Positions 44,537-52,814 of a DNA stretch of 64,000 nt are shown in pieces. The position numbers and the translations under genes are program-made. Within the stretch, counting starts at the first letter, position 1, and the number at the start of each line of letters is the position of its first letter. Under the pieces are notes generated by a model that was not told the DNA's origin, did no database searches, and worked only from the letters and a program-made list of their open reading frames with translations. This stretch comes from DAOSWM01 sp035380045. Its GTDB lineage: Bacteria; Bacteroidota; Bacteroidia; Bacteroidales; Tenuifilaceae. The stretch is taken from the NCBI GenBank assembly GCA_035380045.1, contig DAOSWM010000008.1, positions 1 through 64,000 of the forward strand, in the 5' to 3' direction.

Positions 44537-45493
44537 CTAAAATGTTGTGGTAAGCCACTCAAGAAAGAAGTAGATAAACGGAAGCGTGAAAACGCTTAGA
44601 ATGGTTGATACAAAAAGATTTGCTCCGGCAAGCTGGTAGTCGCCATTGAACCTGTGCGATAGAACCACTACAATGGTTTGGCACGGCATGGCAGCCTGAA
44701 GAATAAGCACGTAGAAAGCTACCGAAGACATCTCGATACCCAATGCTTTCAGAGTGAAGAAATACAAGGAAGCCAGTATCATCGGAGCGAGAATTAGCTT
44801 GTTAAAGCTAAGAACATAGATGCTTGGCTTAAAGATTGTCTTTTTAATATTCAATCCTGCCAGCATGGCTCCAATGTAAACCATGGAAAGCGGGCCGGTG
44901 CATTTACCGAGCCCTTCAAAAGCCACCTTAACAGGGTAGGGAAGTTTGAATCCCACAATCAGTATAATTGCTCCCACAATCAGAGCAGTAGTGTTGAGGT
45001 TTATCAGGCTTCTTAACCCCGATTTCTGAGTGCCCGAGCTAAGTTTGTACACTCCAAAGGTAAACGTAATCATGTTCGACGCAAGCTGGTAAACGGCACC
45101 GTAGAAAACGCCAATCCCGTTTGGGAAAAGTGCATCGAGTAAGGGAAATGCAAGAAAAACAATGTTTCCAAACATTGTGTGAAGCGAATGCACCGTTTTT
45201 TGTGCAGCATTAAGGCCTAATACTTTTGAAGAAACAAAACCTACTACATATAAAATAACGAGGTTAAGGAAAGCCAAAATAAACACCAGAATACCGTTCT
45301 TAAGCAACGTTTCGCTCGATTCCATGTTGGCAAACGTAGTAAGAATAAGAAACGGGAGGGTAACGTCAATAACAATTCGTGAGAGGTTATCTTTTATCTC
45401 CGAAGTAATAATTTTCCTCCAAAAGGCTATTGCCCCAATTCCAATAAGAATAGCAAAAACGAGGAGCTGCTTAAGGATAATTTCGGTTGCCAT
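44537..45493 (-). CDS. AEC family transporter (auxin-efflux-carrier type)
   Basis: 318 residues, ten hydrophobic segments in two five-helix repeats, with the family motif VDVTLPFLILTTFANM in the first half and MPCQTIVVVLSHRFNGD near the C-terminus. Members move organic anions or amino-acid-like compounds across the inner membrane; the substrate is unknown here. Convergent with the 52-aa gene (6 bp between stops). Confidence 0.9.
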   Translation of the reverse strand: MATEIILKQLLVFAILIGIGAIAFWRKIITSEIKDNLSRIVIDVTLPFLILTTFANMESSETLLKNGILVFILAFLNLVILYVVGFVSSKVLGLNAAQKTVHSLHTMFGNIVFLAFPLLDALFPNGIGVFYGAVYQLASNMITFTFGVYKLSSGTQKSGLRSLINLNTTALIVGAIILIVGFKLPYPVKVAFEGLGKCTGPLSMVYIGAMLAGLNIKKTIFKPSIYVLSFNKLILAPMILASLYFFTLKALGIEMSSVAFYVLILQAAMPCQTIVVVLSHRFNGDYQLAGANLFVSTILSVFTLPFIYFFLEWLTTTF

Positions 45494-45787
45494 TAAAAAA
45501 TGGGGTGAAAATGTTTATGTAAAACGAAACAAAAATAGTAAATAGAGGTTTAACAGAAAAATTAAAAACTTTTTGTTGGATATTGAATGCTTTAGTATAC
45601 ATACTTTTTTCAAAACACAAAAATCATAATAAATTTCACTAAGTATTGTGCAGAAAGAAATTTCTTAAAATCATAGGAGGAATCAAAAAAAGTTGTAAAA
45701 TTGCATTGTTTCCTGCTAATAACAGTATAATTTTAACTAACCATTAATCCTAAACTTTTTAAAAAGCTAATTTTAACGAATCTAGTG

Positions 45788-46024
45788 ATGAAAGCAAGAA
45801 AGGAAGTTCGGAAGTCGGTTAAAGATAGTTTTGCCGAATCCGATGAGGCTAAAAAATCGCGAAAGCTTAAACCCTTAAAAAAAGAGAAAAACGTAAAGCG
45901 AACCATGTACCAGGAAATAGACGACTTTGACGACCTTGATATGGATTTTGAGGATGAAGAGTTGGAAACCCTTGATGACGATTTATTTGACGATGAGTAT
46001 GAAGACGAGGACGAAGATTACTAG
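45788..46024 (+). CDS. Small bipolar charged protein (basic head, acidic tail)
   Basis: 78 residues from the ATG at 45788 (a GTG three bases upstream is also possible). Residues 1-40 are strongly basic (MKARKEVRKSVKD, then KKSRKLKPLKKEKNVK) and the last ~35 almost all Asp/Glu (DDFDDLDMDFEDEELETLDD). No fold or motif is recognised; it is likely disordered. It stands alone, flanked by a 294-bp gap upstream and a terminator downstream, so it is a real transcription unit. Chaperone-like, nucleic-acid-binding or ion-buffering roles are all possible. Confidence 0.72.
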   Translation: MKARKEVRKSVKDSFAESDEAKKSRKLKPLKKEKNVKRTMYQEIDDFDDLDMDFEDEELETLDDDLFDDEYEDEDEDY

Positions 46025-46040
46025 GAAACACTCCAAAATA

Positions 46041-46067
46041 AAAAAGGCCATAAAGGCCTTTTTTTTA
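46041..46067 (+). terminator. Intrinsic terminator after the charged small protein
   Basis: Stem AAAAGGCC(ataa)AGGCCTTTT followed by T tract. Confidence 0.88.
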
Positions 46068-46162
46068 TTTATTAATCAATATTTTTATTTAGGTTGTCAA
46101 AATGTATGAAATTTATTGATTTTTAGTGTTAACTTACCTAAATTTCGCTTAAAGTCACCTTT

Positions 46163-48739
46163 ATGCATTTTTGTAAGAATAGAATATATAAACCCATTGT
46201 AATTCTGGCATTTCTTTTTGCATTAAGCGTCACTGTTGCTGGCGAAGGATTGGTTGAAATCAACAATGATTCTGTAAATATTCCCGAAGAGGCAACCGAT
46301 GAGCAACGCTACGATTTATATTTAAAAAAAGCCATTGAAGCCATAAATAACAACCCTTCACAATCTATTGACTACGCGAGCCTTGCCAAAGAGTTGGCTA
46401 CACAAAATAACTGGTCAAACAAAATTGCCTTGGCTGAAATAGTTTTAGGACGATCATACTACCACATTGGAGACTATAAGTTAGCCCTAGAAGTCGTTGA
46501 ACTTGCAAACTCATACTATTCTGAAAATGCCGACAGCCTAGGTTTGATGGAAACCCAACAACTATTCGGCCAAATTTATACTCGAATTGGCGATTTTAAA
46601 AGAGCGTTGGATAATACACAAGAAGCTTTTGTTATTGCTGGAAGTTTGAATGACAAAGAAAAACTCTCTGAGCTTGTTCGTGAAACCGGGAATATTTACT
46701 TCTACTTCGGAGAAAAAATTATAGCGCTTGATTTCTATCAAAAAAGTTTAAAATTATGTGAGGAGAATAAGGACCAGGAGGGAGTGGCTAAGGCATACAA
46801 TAACATGGGCAGAATTTATTCAGAGATTGACAACTTTAAATTAGCTCTCGACTGTCTGCACAAATCGTTAACGTTTAAGGATAGAGAGAAGGATAAGTTA
46901 AGCTATGCAAACTCGCTTTTAAACATAGGAACGGTCTATTTTAGAAAAGGAGACTACAATCAGGCGCTTGAATACCTTAGCCAGTCAAATGAGCTATTCA
47001 ACCTGGCCTCGAACTCAGAGGGAGTGGCAAACTCTTTGTATAACATGGGTCGAGCCTATTTGCAGCAAAAAAGGTATAACCAATCGTTGGCAATTCTTGA
47101 GGAAGCATGGAATATTGCGAAGCAAACAAACTCAAACACACTTCTGGTTAATATTTCATTAAAGTTGGCTGAGGTTTACTCAATGCGTGCTGATTACCGA
47201 AGGGCGTACGAGTACATGCAGCTATACAATGAGTTGAGAGACTCAGTTTTTGGGGATGAAAAAAGAAAACTTTTGGTTGAGCTCGATGCCCGATACCAAA
47301 TCCATACAAAGCAACGTCAAATAGAGTTGCTTTCCAAGGATAAGGAGCTGCAAGAGTCGCGGAAAGTAAAAACCCGCATTGGAATTGCGTTGTTAAGTAT
47401 TGTTGCTTTTTCTCTGCTAAGCTTCGCTTACGTTATATACAGCCGCTTTCGTTTCAAAACAAAAGTAAACAAGCAGTTGCTTGAAGAAATTTCCCATCGA
47501 AAAATTGCTGAACAAAATTTGTATGAACACCAGCAAATGCTTGAGCAAAAGGTTGATGAAAGAACAAAAGAGTTGCAGCTTGCCAAGGAGAAAGCAGAAG
47601 AAGCCGATATGCTAAAGATGGCGTTTTTAACTAACATGTCGCATGAGATTAGAACCCCAATGAATGCCATTGTTGGCTTTTCGTACCTTTTAACTGATAA
47701 GGAATCAGCTGATGATGCCAAGAACGAATATATCAAGATTATTAGAAGCAACGGAGAGGTTCTGATGAACTTAATAAACGATATTCTTGATATTTCAATG
47801 ATTGAATCAGGGCAGCTGAAAACTAAGCAGAAACCTGTACAAATTTCTGAACTATTCGAGGAGCTTAAAGTCTTCTACGATCAGGAGAAGGAGAAGTACA
47901 AAAAGGGGCATCTTTTCATTAACCAAGATATTGATAACGATTGTGGTGATATTGTAATAAGTACCGACAAAACCCGATTACGACAAATTCTTTCGAACCT
48001 CATATCTAATGCCCTCAAATTTACAGAGGAGGGAGGCTTAACCTTTGGTTACAGGTACTCTGGAACCGATGAGATTCTGTTTTATGTGAAGGATACAGGA
48101 ATTGGTATAGAGCCTGACAAGCACAGTAAAATTTTTGATAGATTCAGTAAGTTTGGTTCTCTTAATGAATCGAAACTATATTCAGGAACCGGCTTGGGAT
48201 TAGCTATATCAAGTGAGTTGGTTGCAATGCTGGGAGGGAAAATTTGGCTCGATTCATTACCCGGAAAGGGAACAACATTCTACTTCACATTACCGTACAG
48301 TCCAATATTGGGTGAGCAACCTTTACATGACAAAGATATTCCTAGCTCTTTGCCTGTAAACCTAAAGGGTAAAACAATCCTTATTGCCGAAGATGTTGCT
48401 AGTAACTACCATTTAATCAGTGCGTTTTTAGCAAACTCCGATGCCCACCTAATTTGGGCACAAAACGGTGTTGAAGCCGTTGATATTTTTACAAAAAATA
48501 GGAATATCGATATAATTCTAATGGATATTCAGATGCCCATAATGGACGGACTAAAAGCTCTTGAGAAAATCAGAAAACTTGACGAGAACATTCCGGTTAT
48601 TGTTAACACAGCTTTTTACCTTACCGACGAGAAGGAGCGCAGCTATGCTGCGGGTTGTACCGAGTATATGACCAAACCCATTAAAAAGGAGGAACTTATG
48701 AGCAAACTCTCAAAGTACTTCACTTCTTATAGTAACTAG
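46163..48739 (+). CDS. TPR-containing hybrid histidine kinase
   Basis: 858 residues: signal peptide, six or more tetratricopeptide repeats (about 45-390, for example AKAYNNMGRIYSEIDNFKLAL), a transmembrane helix near 415 (IGIALLSIVAFSLLSFAYVIY), a coiled coil, HisKA with phospho-acceptor His494 (FLTNMSHEIRTPMN), HATPase (TGLGLAISSELV) and a C-terminal receiver with Asp788 (IILMDIQMP) and KPIKKEE. The TPR region probably sits in the periplasm as sensor. No output regulator lies nearby, so a phosphorelay partner is expected elsewhere. The 3' end overlaps the Lrp gene by 4 bp. Confidence 0.93.
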   Translation: MHFCKNRIYKPIVILAFLFALSVTVAGEGLVEINNDSVNIPEEATDEQRYDLYLKKAIEAINNNPSQSIDYASLAKELATQNNWSNKIALAEIVLGRSYYHIGDYKLALEVVELANSYYSENADSLGLMETQQLFGQIYTRIGDFKRALDNTQEAFVIAGSLNDKEKLSELVRETGNIYFYFGEKIIALDFYQKSLKLCEENKDQEGVAKAYNNMGRIYSEIDNFKLALDCLHKSLTFKDREKDKLSYANSLLNIGTVYFRKGDYNQALEYLSQSNELFNLASNSEGVANSLYNMGRAYLQQKRYNQSLAILEEAWNIAKQTNSNTLLVNISLKLAEVYSMRADYRRAYEYMQLYNELRDSVFGDEKRKLLVELDARYQIHTKQRQIELLSKDKELQESRKVKTRIGIALLSIVAFSLLSFAYVIYSRFRFKTKVNKQLLEEISHRKIAEQNLYEHQQMLEQKVDERTKELQLAKEKAEEADMLKMAFLTNMSHEIRTPMNAIVGFSYLLTDKESADDAKNEYIKIIRSNGEVLMNLINDILDISMIESGQLKTKQKPVQISELFEELKVFYDQEKEKYKKGHLFINQDIDNDCGDIVISTDKTRLRQILSNLISNALKFTEEGGLTFGYRYSGTDEILFYVKDTGIGIEPDKHSKIFDRFSKFGSLNESKLYSGTGLGLAISSELVAMLGGKIWLDSLPGKGTTFYFTLPYSPILGEQPLHDKDIPSSLPVNLKGKTILIAEDVASNYHLISAFLANSDAHLIWAQNGVEAVDIFTKNRNIDIILMDIQMPIMDGLKALEKIRKLDENIPVIVNTAFYLTDEKERSYAAGCTEYMTKPIKKEELMSKLSKYFTSYSN

Positions 48740-49230
48740 TCTTTTTTTGTTTTTATCAAAGATTTATCTTTTACATAAACTTGGCGTTCAAAAGCCTGAT
48801 CGAGAGAAATGAAGGTCTCGGTATTCATAACTCCAGGGATGTTCTGAATTGTGTTCACAAGTACTTCCATAAGGTGCTCATTGTCGCGACAGAAAATTTT
48901 TAGCAGTAGGGCAAATTGCCCTGTGGTAAAATGGCACTCAACTACTTCCTGCATTTTACGTAATGCTTCCACCACCCCCTCGTACTGATTTGCTGCCGAA
49001 AATTGAACACCAACAAAAGCACAAACATCGTAACCTAAAGCCTTTGGTTTTACAATCATGCGTGAGCCAGCAATAATACCAGCTTCTTCCATCTTTTTTA
49101 CACGTTGATGTATAGCTGCACCAGAAATTCCACATTCCCTAGCAATTTCGAGGAAGGGCATACGAGCGTTTTTTACCAGATAGGATAGGATTTTCTGGTC
49201 AATTTCATCAACTTGATACTTGTCAGCCAT
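48736..49230 (-). CDS. Lrp/AsnC family transcriptional regulator
   Basis: 164 residues. N-terminal HTH (YQVDEIDQKILSYLVKNARMPFLEIARECGISGAAIHQRVKKMEEAGII) and a C-terminal AsnC ligand-binding domain (ALGYDVCAFVGVQF ... FTTGQFALLLKIFC). Amino-acid-responsive regulator; its target is not evident. Convergent with the histidine kinase. Confidence 0.94.
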   Translation of the reverse strand: MADKYQVDEIDQKILSYLVKNARMPFLEIARECGISGAAIHQRVKKMEEAGIIAGSRMIVKPKALGYDVCAFVGVQFSAANQYEGVVEALRKMQEVVECHFTTGQFALLLKIFCRDNEHLMEVLVNTIQNIPGVMNTETFISLDQAFERQVYVKDKSLIKTKKD

Positions 49231-49311
49231 GTTGCTTTCAGTTTTAAATAAAAATGGCTATAAAAATAATAATTTGTAACTAAAAATGTTGTTTTTTGAT
49301 GCGATTTTTGA

Positions 49312-49339
49312 TAAAAAAAGGCTGCAAATTTTGCAGCCT
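49312..49339 (-). terminator. Intrinsic terminator after the S9 peptidase gene (minus strand)
   Basis: Stem AGGCTGCAAA/TTTGCAGCCT with a T tract on the minus strand. Confidence 0.88.
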
Positions 49340-49358
49340 CGATATTTCGTAGTGTTTT

Positions 49359-51920
49359 TTAGAAGTTTTTGTCAGGATACAGCTCCTCCCACCAACCTTT
49401 TTCGTTTTTTAGGTGCATTGAAAACCATGCAAGTATTGAGTTTGTCCACTGAACCCTACGGCTGTACTTCATAATGAAATGGTTCTCCTCGTCGAACTGG
49501 ATTAGCTCAACGGGTTTTCCCAGCAGCTTAAGAGCCGTAAACATTTGAATGCTTTCTCCCACAGGCACGTTGGTGTCGGCACTTCCGTGAAGAAGCAGCA
49601 GCGGAGTGGTAATTTTATCGGCACTAAATAGGGGGCTTTGGTTAACGTACAAATCCTTGTTGTTCCAGGGAAAACTATTTGCGCTGGCCTCAGCGCTGTA
49701 GGCGTAACCCCAGTAACCCTCGCCCCAGTAGCTGGTAAGCGCACTGATACCTGCATGCGATATTGCTGCCGCAAAAATATCGGTTTGGGTTAACAGGTAC
49801 TGGGTCATAAATCCTCCGTACGATGCGCCAATACAGCCAATACTGCTTGCATCAACAAACGAATGTTCAGCGCTAAATTTTTTAGTTCCCTCAATTATTT
49901 CATCGGCGGTAACTTTTCCCCATGCGTTTACATGTGCAGCCGAAAAATCTTGTCCAAAACCAGTTGCCCCGCTAGGTTGTAGTACATAAACAACGAACCC
50001 GTGAGCAGCGTACAGCTCCTTTGGGTATCTTCCACCAAAATCACGGCCAACGGGCGATGTGCCACCGTAGTAATATACAATGGTTGGGTATTTCTTTGAG
50101 GCATCAAAATTTGGGGGCAGGTAGTAACGGCCTTTTATGGTTTTTCCCAACGATGACTTGAAGTTCCACTCCTTGGTTTCGCCCAGTGCAACTTGCTTGT
50201 ACGTGTCCTTTTCAGGATCCTCAATAAGCGATGATTTGTTTGTTTTCAAATCCACCAGGTATGCTTTTTTCCAAGAGTTCATGCCATTTCCGGTGTAAAC
50301 AGCAAGTTGCTTGGTTTTTGCAAAGTCGATTCTGTTTATTACTTCCTCGGCAAGCTTAAGTTGCGTGAATTTTTCTGATTTCGTGTTGAACAGGTAAACA
50401 TTGTTCCTGTCTTCGTCATCGGTGTTGAAATAGATGTTGTTTGTGGTAGGGCACCACCACGAGCTGCTAATTGATGGGTTGAAATTCTTTGTAATGGCTC
50501 TAACTTTCTTCGACTCCATTTCGTAAATGTACGCTTGGGTATCGTACCCGTTTGGGAGTTTACCGTCGCTAACGTTAACGCCTAAATCGCCAAAGGCGAG
50601 CGGTGCAGATGTAATGAGCAACTTTTTACCGTCGGGGGAGTAGGAGGCACCCATGGCAAAAAGCTTGTTTGCAAAAATGGTGTCGATTTTGTGTGTTGCC
50701 AGGTTCATTTCAATAAGAGTGTGCTTGTCGTAGGGGCGCTCGGAGTAGTCGAGATGGCTAACGGTAAAAATAATTTTTTTACTGTCGGGGCTTATGTCCT
50801 GTAGCCAGGTCGATTGGTTTCCCCAGGTGAGCCTTTCAGTTTTACCCGATGAAATTTCGGTTTTGTAAAGAAAACTCCGCTCGCGCCATCCGGGCTGACG
50901 ATCCTCCATGGTGAGAATACGCTTCACATCCCCCTTTTTGCTATCGTCCTTATCGTCAATGCTATAAATAATGAATTGCTCGTTTGGAGCCCAAGTGTAG
51001 CCAGAAACTTCTTTTGCTTCGTCGAGAATTCTTGCCTCGTTTAGCTTATCGAAATCAAAAACCCAAAGGCTTCCACCTGCAATGTACGATAGCTTGTTCC
51101 CTTTTGGCATCCATTGAACGCTCGAAACTTCTGATTGGCGGAACGATGAGAGCGTTTTCCCATCGGACAACCTTACCACTTTTCGGAACCATGAATTCTT
51201 CTCCTTTTCGGTGTTAAGCTCAGAGATTGTAACTAAGACAAAGTCGCCTGCTGCTGAAATTGCAGCGCTGGAAAGTTTGGGACCCTCCAGCAGCTGGTTA
51301 ATGGTTAACGGTGCTATGGGATTGGTTGATACCACTAGCGTTTCAGCAACATAGTCCTCCGATGGTTTGAAGCAAACTTTAAGTGTAGACGGGTTGGTGA
51401 GAGTGTCGGGCAGGAGGACTTTTACCAAAATCCTGTGTTTTCCTGGAACCAGCTTCACCTCCTTCGAAATTGGTTTCGATTCGCTGCTTGCGGTGTATCT
51501 GTCGGCCAGCTTGCTGTTTATCACGAAAAGTTCGAATGGTGCTGATGAATTGATGCTTAGCATCCCTTTCCAAAAATTCTCTGTTGAAACGTAAGTTGAA
51601 AAGAATGCAATTCTGTTGCCTTTCTCGTTGAACGAGAAGCGCAGCATGCTATCGGCATCAACTGTTTGCTCGTTCCAAATTAGGTTGGTTCCCTTTATTG
51701 CTTCACCGTTTTTTGGAGAAAAGGTTTCGAGGTTAAAAAGGGAGGACTTGAGCAGCTCGCTGGTTTTAAATAGTTCGCCCTGAGTGTTCTCTTTCTGCGA
51801 AAGTGCAGGTTCAAGAACCTCGATAGAACCGGCCGCAAGCCATTTATCCACTAGTAGTTCTTGCGCTGAAAGCGCAAAAAATGTAAGACTTAAAATGCAT
51901 AGGAGCACTATTCTTTTCAT
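49359..51920 (-). CDS. S9 family serine peptidase (prolyl oligopeptidase-like), exported
   Basis: 853 residues from the ATG at 51920, which gives a clean signal peptide (MKRIVLLCILSLTFFALSAQ); the longer frame upstream lacks one. A propeller-like middle region (about 250-560, KDDSKKGDVKRILTM ... TERLTWGNQSTWLQDISP) precedes an alpha/beta hydrolase domain with Ser700 (GASYGGFMTQ), Asp782 (HGSADTNVP) and His814 (EENHFIM). Likely a periplasmic oligopeptidase that trims peptides for uptake. A hairpin terminator follows. Confidence 0.93.
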   Translation of the reverse strand: MKRIVLLCILSLTFFALSAQELLVDKWLAAGSIEVLEPALSQKENTQGELFKTSELLKSSLFNLETFSPKNGEAIKGTNLIWNEQTVDADSMLRFSFNEKGNRIAFFSTYVSTENFWKGMLSINSSAPFELFVINSKLADRYTASSESKPISKEVKLVPGKHRILVKVLLPDTLTNPSTLKVCFKPSEDYVAETLVVSTNPIAPLTINQLLEGPKLSSAAISAAGDFVLVTISELNTEKEKNSWFRKVVRLSDGKTLSSFRQSEVSSVQWMPKGNKLSYIAGGSLWVFDFDKLNEARILDEAKEVSGYTWAPNEQFIIYSIDDKDDSKKGDVKRILTMEDRQPGWRERSFLYKTEISSGKTERLTWGNQSTWLQDISPDSKKIIFTVSHLDYSERPYDKHTLIEMNLATHKIDTIFANKLFAMGASYSPDGKKLLITSAPLAFGDLGVNVSDGKLPNGYDTQAYIYEMESKKVRAITKNFNPSISSSWWCPTTNNIYFNTDDEDRNNVYLFNTKSEKFTQLKLAEEVINRIDFAKTKQLAVYTGNGMNSWKKAYLVDLKTNKSSLIEDPEKDTYKQVALGETKEWNFKSSLGKTIKGRYYLPPNFDASKKYPTIVYYYGGTSPVGRDFGGRYPKELYAAHGFVVYVLQPSGATGFGQDFSAAHVNAWGKVTADEIIEGTKKFSAEHSFVDASSIGCIGASYGGFMTQYLLTQTDIFAAAISHAGISALTSYWGEGYWGYAYSAEASANSFPWNNKDLYVNQSPLFSADKITTPLLLLHGSADTNVPVGESIQMFTALKLLGKPVELIQFDEENHFIMKYSRRVQWTNSILAWFSMHLKNEKGWWEELYPDKNF

Positions 51921-52010
51921 AGTATTGCGATTAATGGTTAAAATTTCAATGTTTGTATGACTGGCAAAGAGGCGAAAAGTAAAAATCACCAGCCGATAAA
52001 AATGCATAAA

Positions 52011-52042
52011 TTTGCTCAAAAACCAAAAAAGGATTACTTTTG
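52011..52042 (+). promoter_or_regulatory. Promoter of tRNA-Arg
   Basis: TTTG at 52011-52014, 20-bp spacer, TACTTTTG at 52035-52042, ending 15 bp before the tRNA. Confidence 0.72.
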
Positions 52043-52057
52043 CCCACCGATTTATTT

Positions 52058-52129
52058 GGCCCCGTAGTTCAATGGATAGAACGGAAGTTTCCTAAACTTT
52101 AGATTCAGGTTCGATTCCTGGCGGGGCTA
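52058..52129 (+). tRNA. tRNA-Arg (anticodon CCT)
   Basis: A 72-base cloverleaf. The acceptor GGCCCCG pairs with CGGGGCT (one G-T); U8, A9; D-arm GTTC...GAAC; anticodon arm GAAGT-TTCCTAA-ACTTT with CCT at 52091-52093; T-arm TCAGG-TTCGATT-CCTGG. Decodes AGG. Its 3' half (52085-52140, running past the tRNA end) is repeated further downstream. Confidence 0.97.
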
Positions 52130-52130
52130 C

Positions 52131-52159
52131 AAAGGGTGCATTAAGCGCCCTTTTTTTAT
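52131..52159 (+). terminator. Intrinsic terminator after tRNA-Arg
   Basis: Stem GGGTGC/GCGCCC (one T-G pair), loop ATTAA, then seven T. It sits immediately before the GIY-YIG start codon at 52163, so that gene probably needs read-through or its own promoter. Confidence 0.8.
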
Positions 52160-52162
52160 TGT

Positions 52163-52423
52163 ATGGACAATCCGTTTTTCATTTATGCCCTTGTTAGCCA
52201 ATTTGATGGCAGGATTTACGTCGGCATGTCGCAGGATATTGACCGGCGATTGACCGAGCACAATGCAGGGAAAGTGAAATCCACCAAAGGGTTTGTTCCT
52301 TGGGTGCTTTTCTTCAAGGAGTTGGCTGGGAACGCAGAACAGGCAAGGACAAGGGAAAAATACTACAAAGCGGCATCGGGCAAAAAGAAGTTAAAAGCGA
52401 TTCTCCAAGCCAAAGTTTCCTAA
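52163..52423 (+). CDS. Small GIY-YIG nuclease
   Basis: 86 residues with a complete GIY-YIG core: FIYALVSQFDGRIYVGMSQDIDRRLTEHNAG, then an Arg-rich ARTREKYYKAASGKKK with the metal-binding Glu, as in UPF0213/YhbQ-like or Ssn-like single-domain nucleases. It begins right after the tRNA-Arg terminator. Its last three codons (Lys-Val-Ser) and stop are encoded within the duplicated tRNA-Arg 3' half: the TAA is part of the copied anticodon loop. Possible roles include site-specific DNA cutting at the flanking repeats; this is inference. Confidence 0.88.
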   Translation: MDNPFFIYALVSQFDGRIYVGMSQDIDRRLTEHNAGKVKSTKGFVPWVLFFKELAGNAEQARTREKYYKAASGKKKLKAILQAKVS

Positions 52424-52528
52424 ACTTTAGATTCAAGTTCCCTGCCCGACTGCGTCATTCAGGCGGGCCTGCCTGCGTGACGCGTCAGCAGTCAGGCAGG
52501 GATTCTTGGTGGGGCTACAAAGGGTGCA
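52413..52528 (+). pseudogene. Duplicated 3' half of tRNA-Arg(CCT), split by a palindrome
   Basis: 52413-52440 plus 52501-52528 together repeat 52085-52140 at 53 of 56 positions: anticodon arm, T-arm, acceptor 3' strand and 11 bases past the discriminator. No 5' half (D-arm, acceptor 5' strand) is present. Two of the three differences (G to A and C to T) form a compensating base pair in the T-stem (pair 52-62), so this copy descends from a once functional tRNA. The T-loop is broken between GTTC and GATTC by a 60-bp insertion, so it is not a working tRNA. Confidence 0.85.
52441..52500. repeat. 60-bp GC-rich palindromic insertion (REP-like)
   Basis: Exactly 60 bp between GTTC and GATTC of the copied tRNA T-loop, with both flanks kept. 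Outer arms CCTGCC/GGCAGG, then GACTG/CAGTC, then inner CGTCA/TGACG and CAGGC/GCCTG form one long bulged hairpin. Its base composition differs sharply from the AT-rich surroundings. No flanking target duplication is seen. It looks like a REP- or MITE-type element. Confidence 0.8.
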
Positions 52529-52688
52529 AAAAAGCGTGTAATATCAAAAAAAAATGTTTTTGGTGAAATCGACTTTCTGAAAACCAATGCAGGTTTCACT
52601 AGGTTGCTTCAACCATCAAAGAGCAAACGTTTGACTTTGTAGAGCACTTTGTGATTAGCAATCGACAAGGTAGTTAGGTGGCATTACA

Positions 52689-52814
52689 GATAATCCTTAC
52701 AGAAATTATCAGTGTTCCCTATTCTTTAACCATTACCTAAAGGGCGAATCCGCTCCTGAATGGATGGTTAAAGGTGTTCCGGCAATTGAAAAGGGCGAAA
52801 ACCTCGGTTACTAG
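52689..52814 (+). pseudogene. C-terminal fragment of an S9-type peptidase gene
   Basis: An open stretch of 41 codons ending in TAG reads NHYLKGESAPEWMVKGVPA followed by IEKGENLGY, very like the C-terminal end of S9 prolyl-oligopeptidase family proteins (F-x-x-YLKG-x-PAPEWM). No start or catalytic region is found upstream in 52529-52688, where the frame is broken. Its 3' end overlaps the convergent deoC stop region. It is a gene remnant; the parent gene is not the S9 peptidase at 49359-51920, which lacks this tail. Confidence 0.55.

Noticed and set aside
52300..52566. Open frame of 88 codons overlapping the GIY-YIG gene and palindrome
   Set aside because: It is read in a different frame across the GIY-YIG gene, tRNA fragment and palindrome, with no family resemblance.
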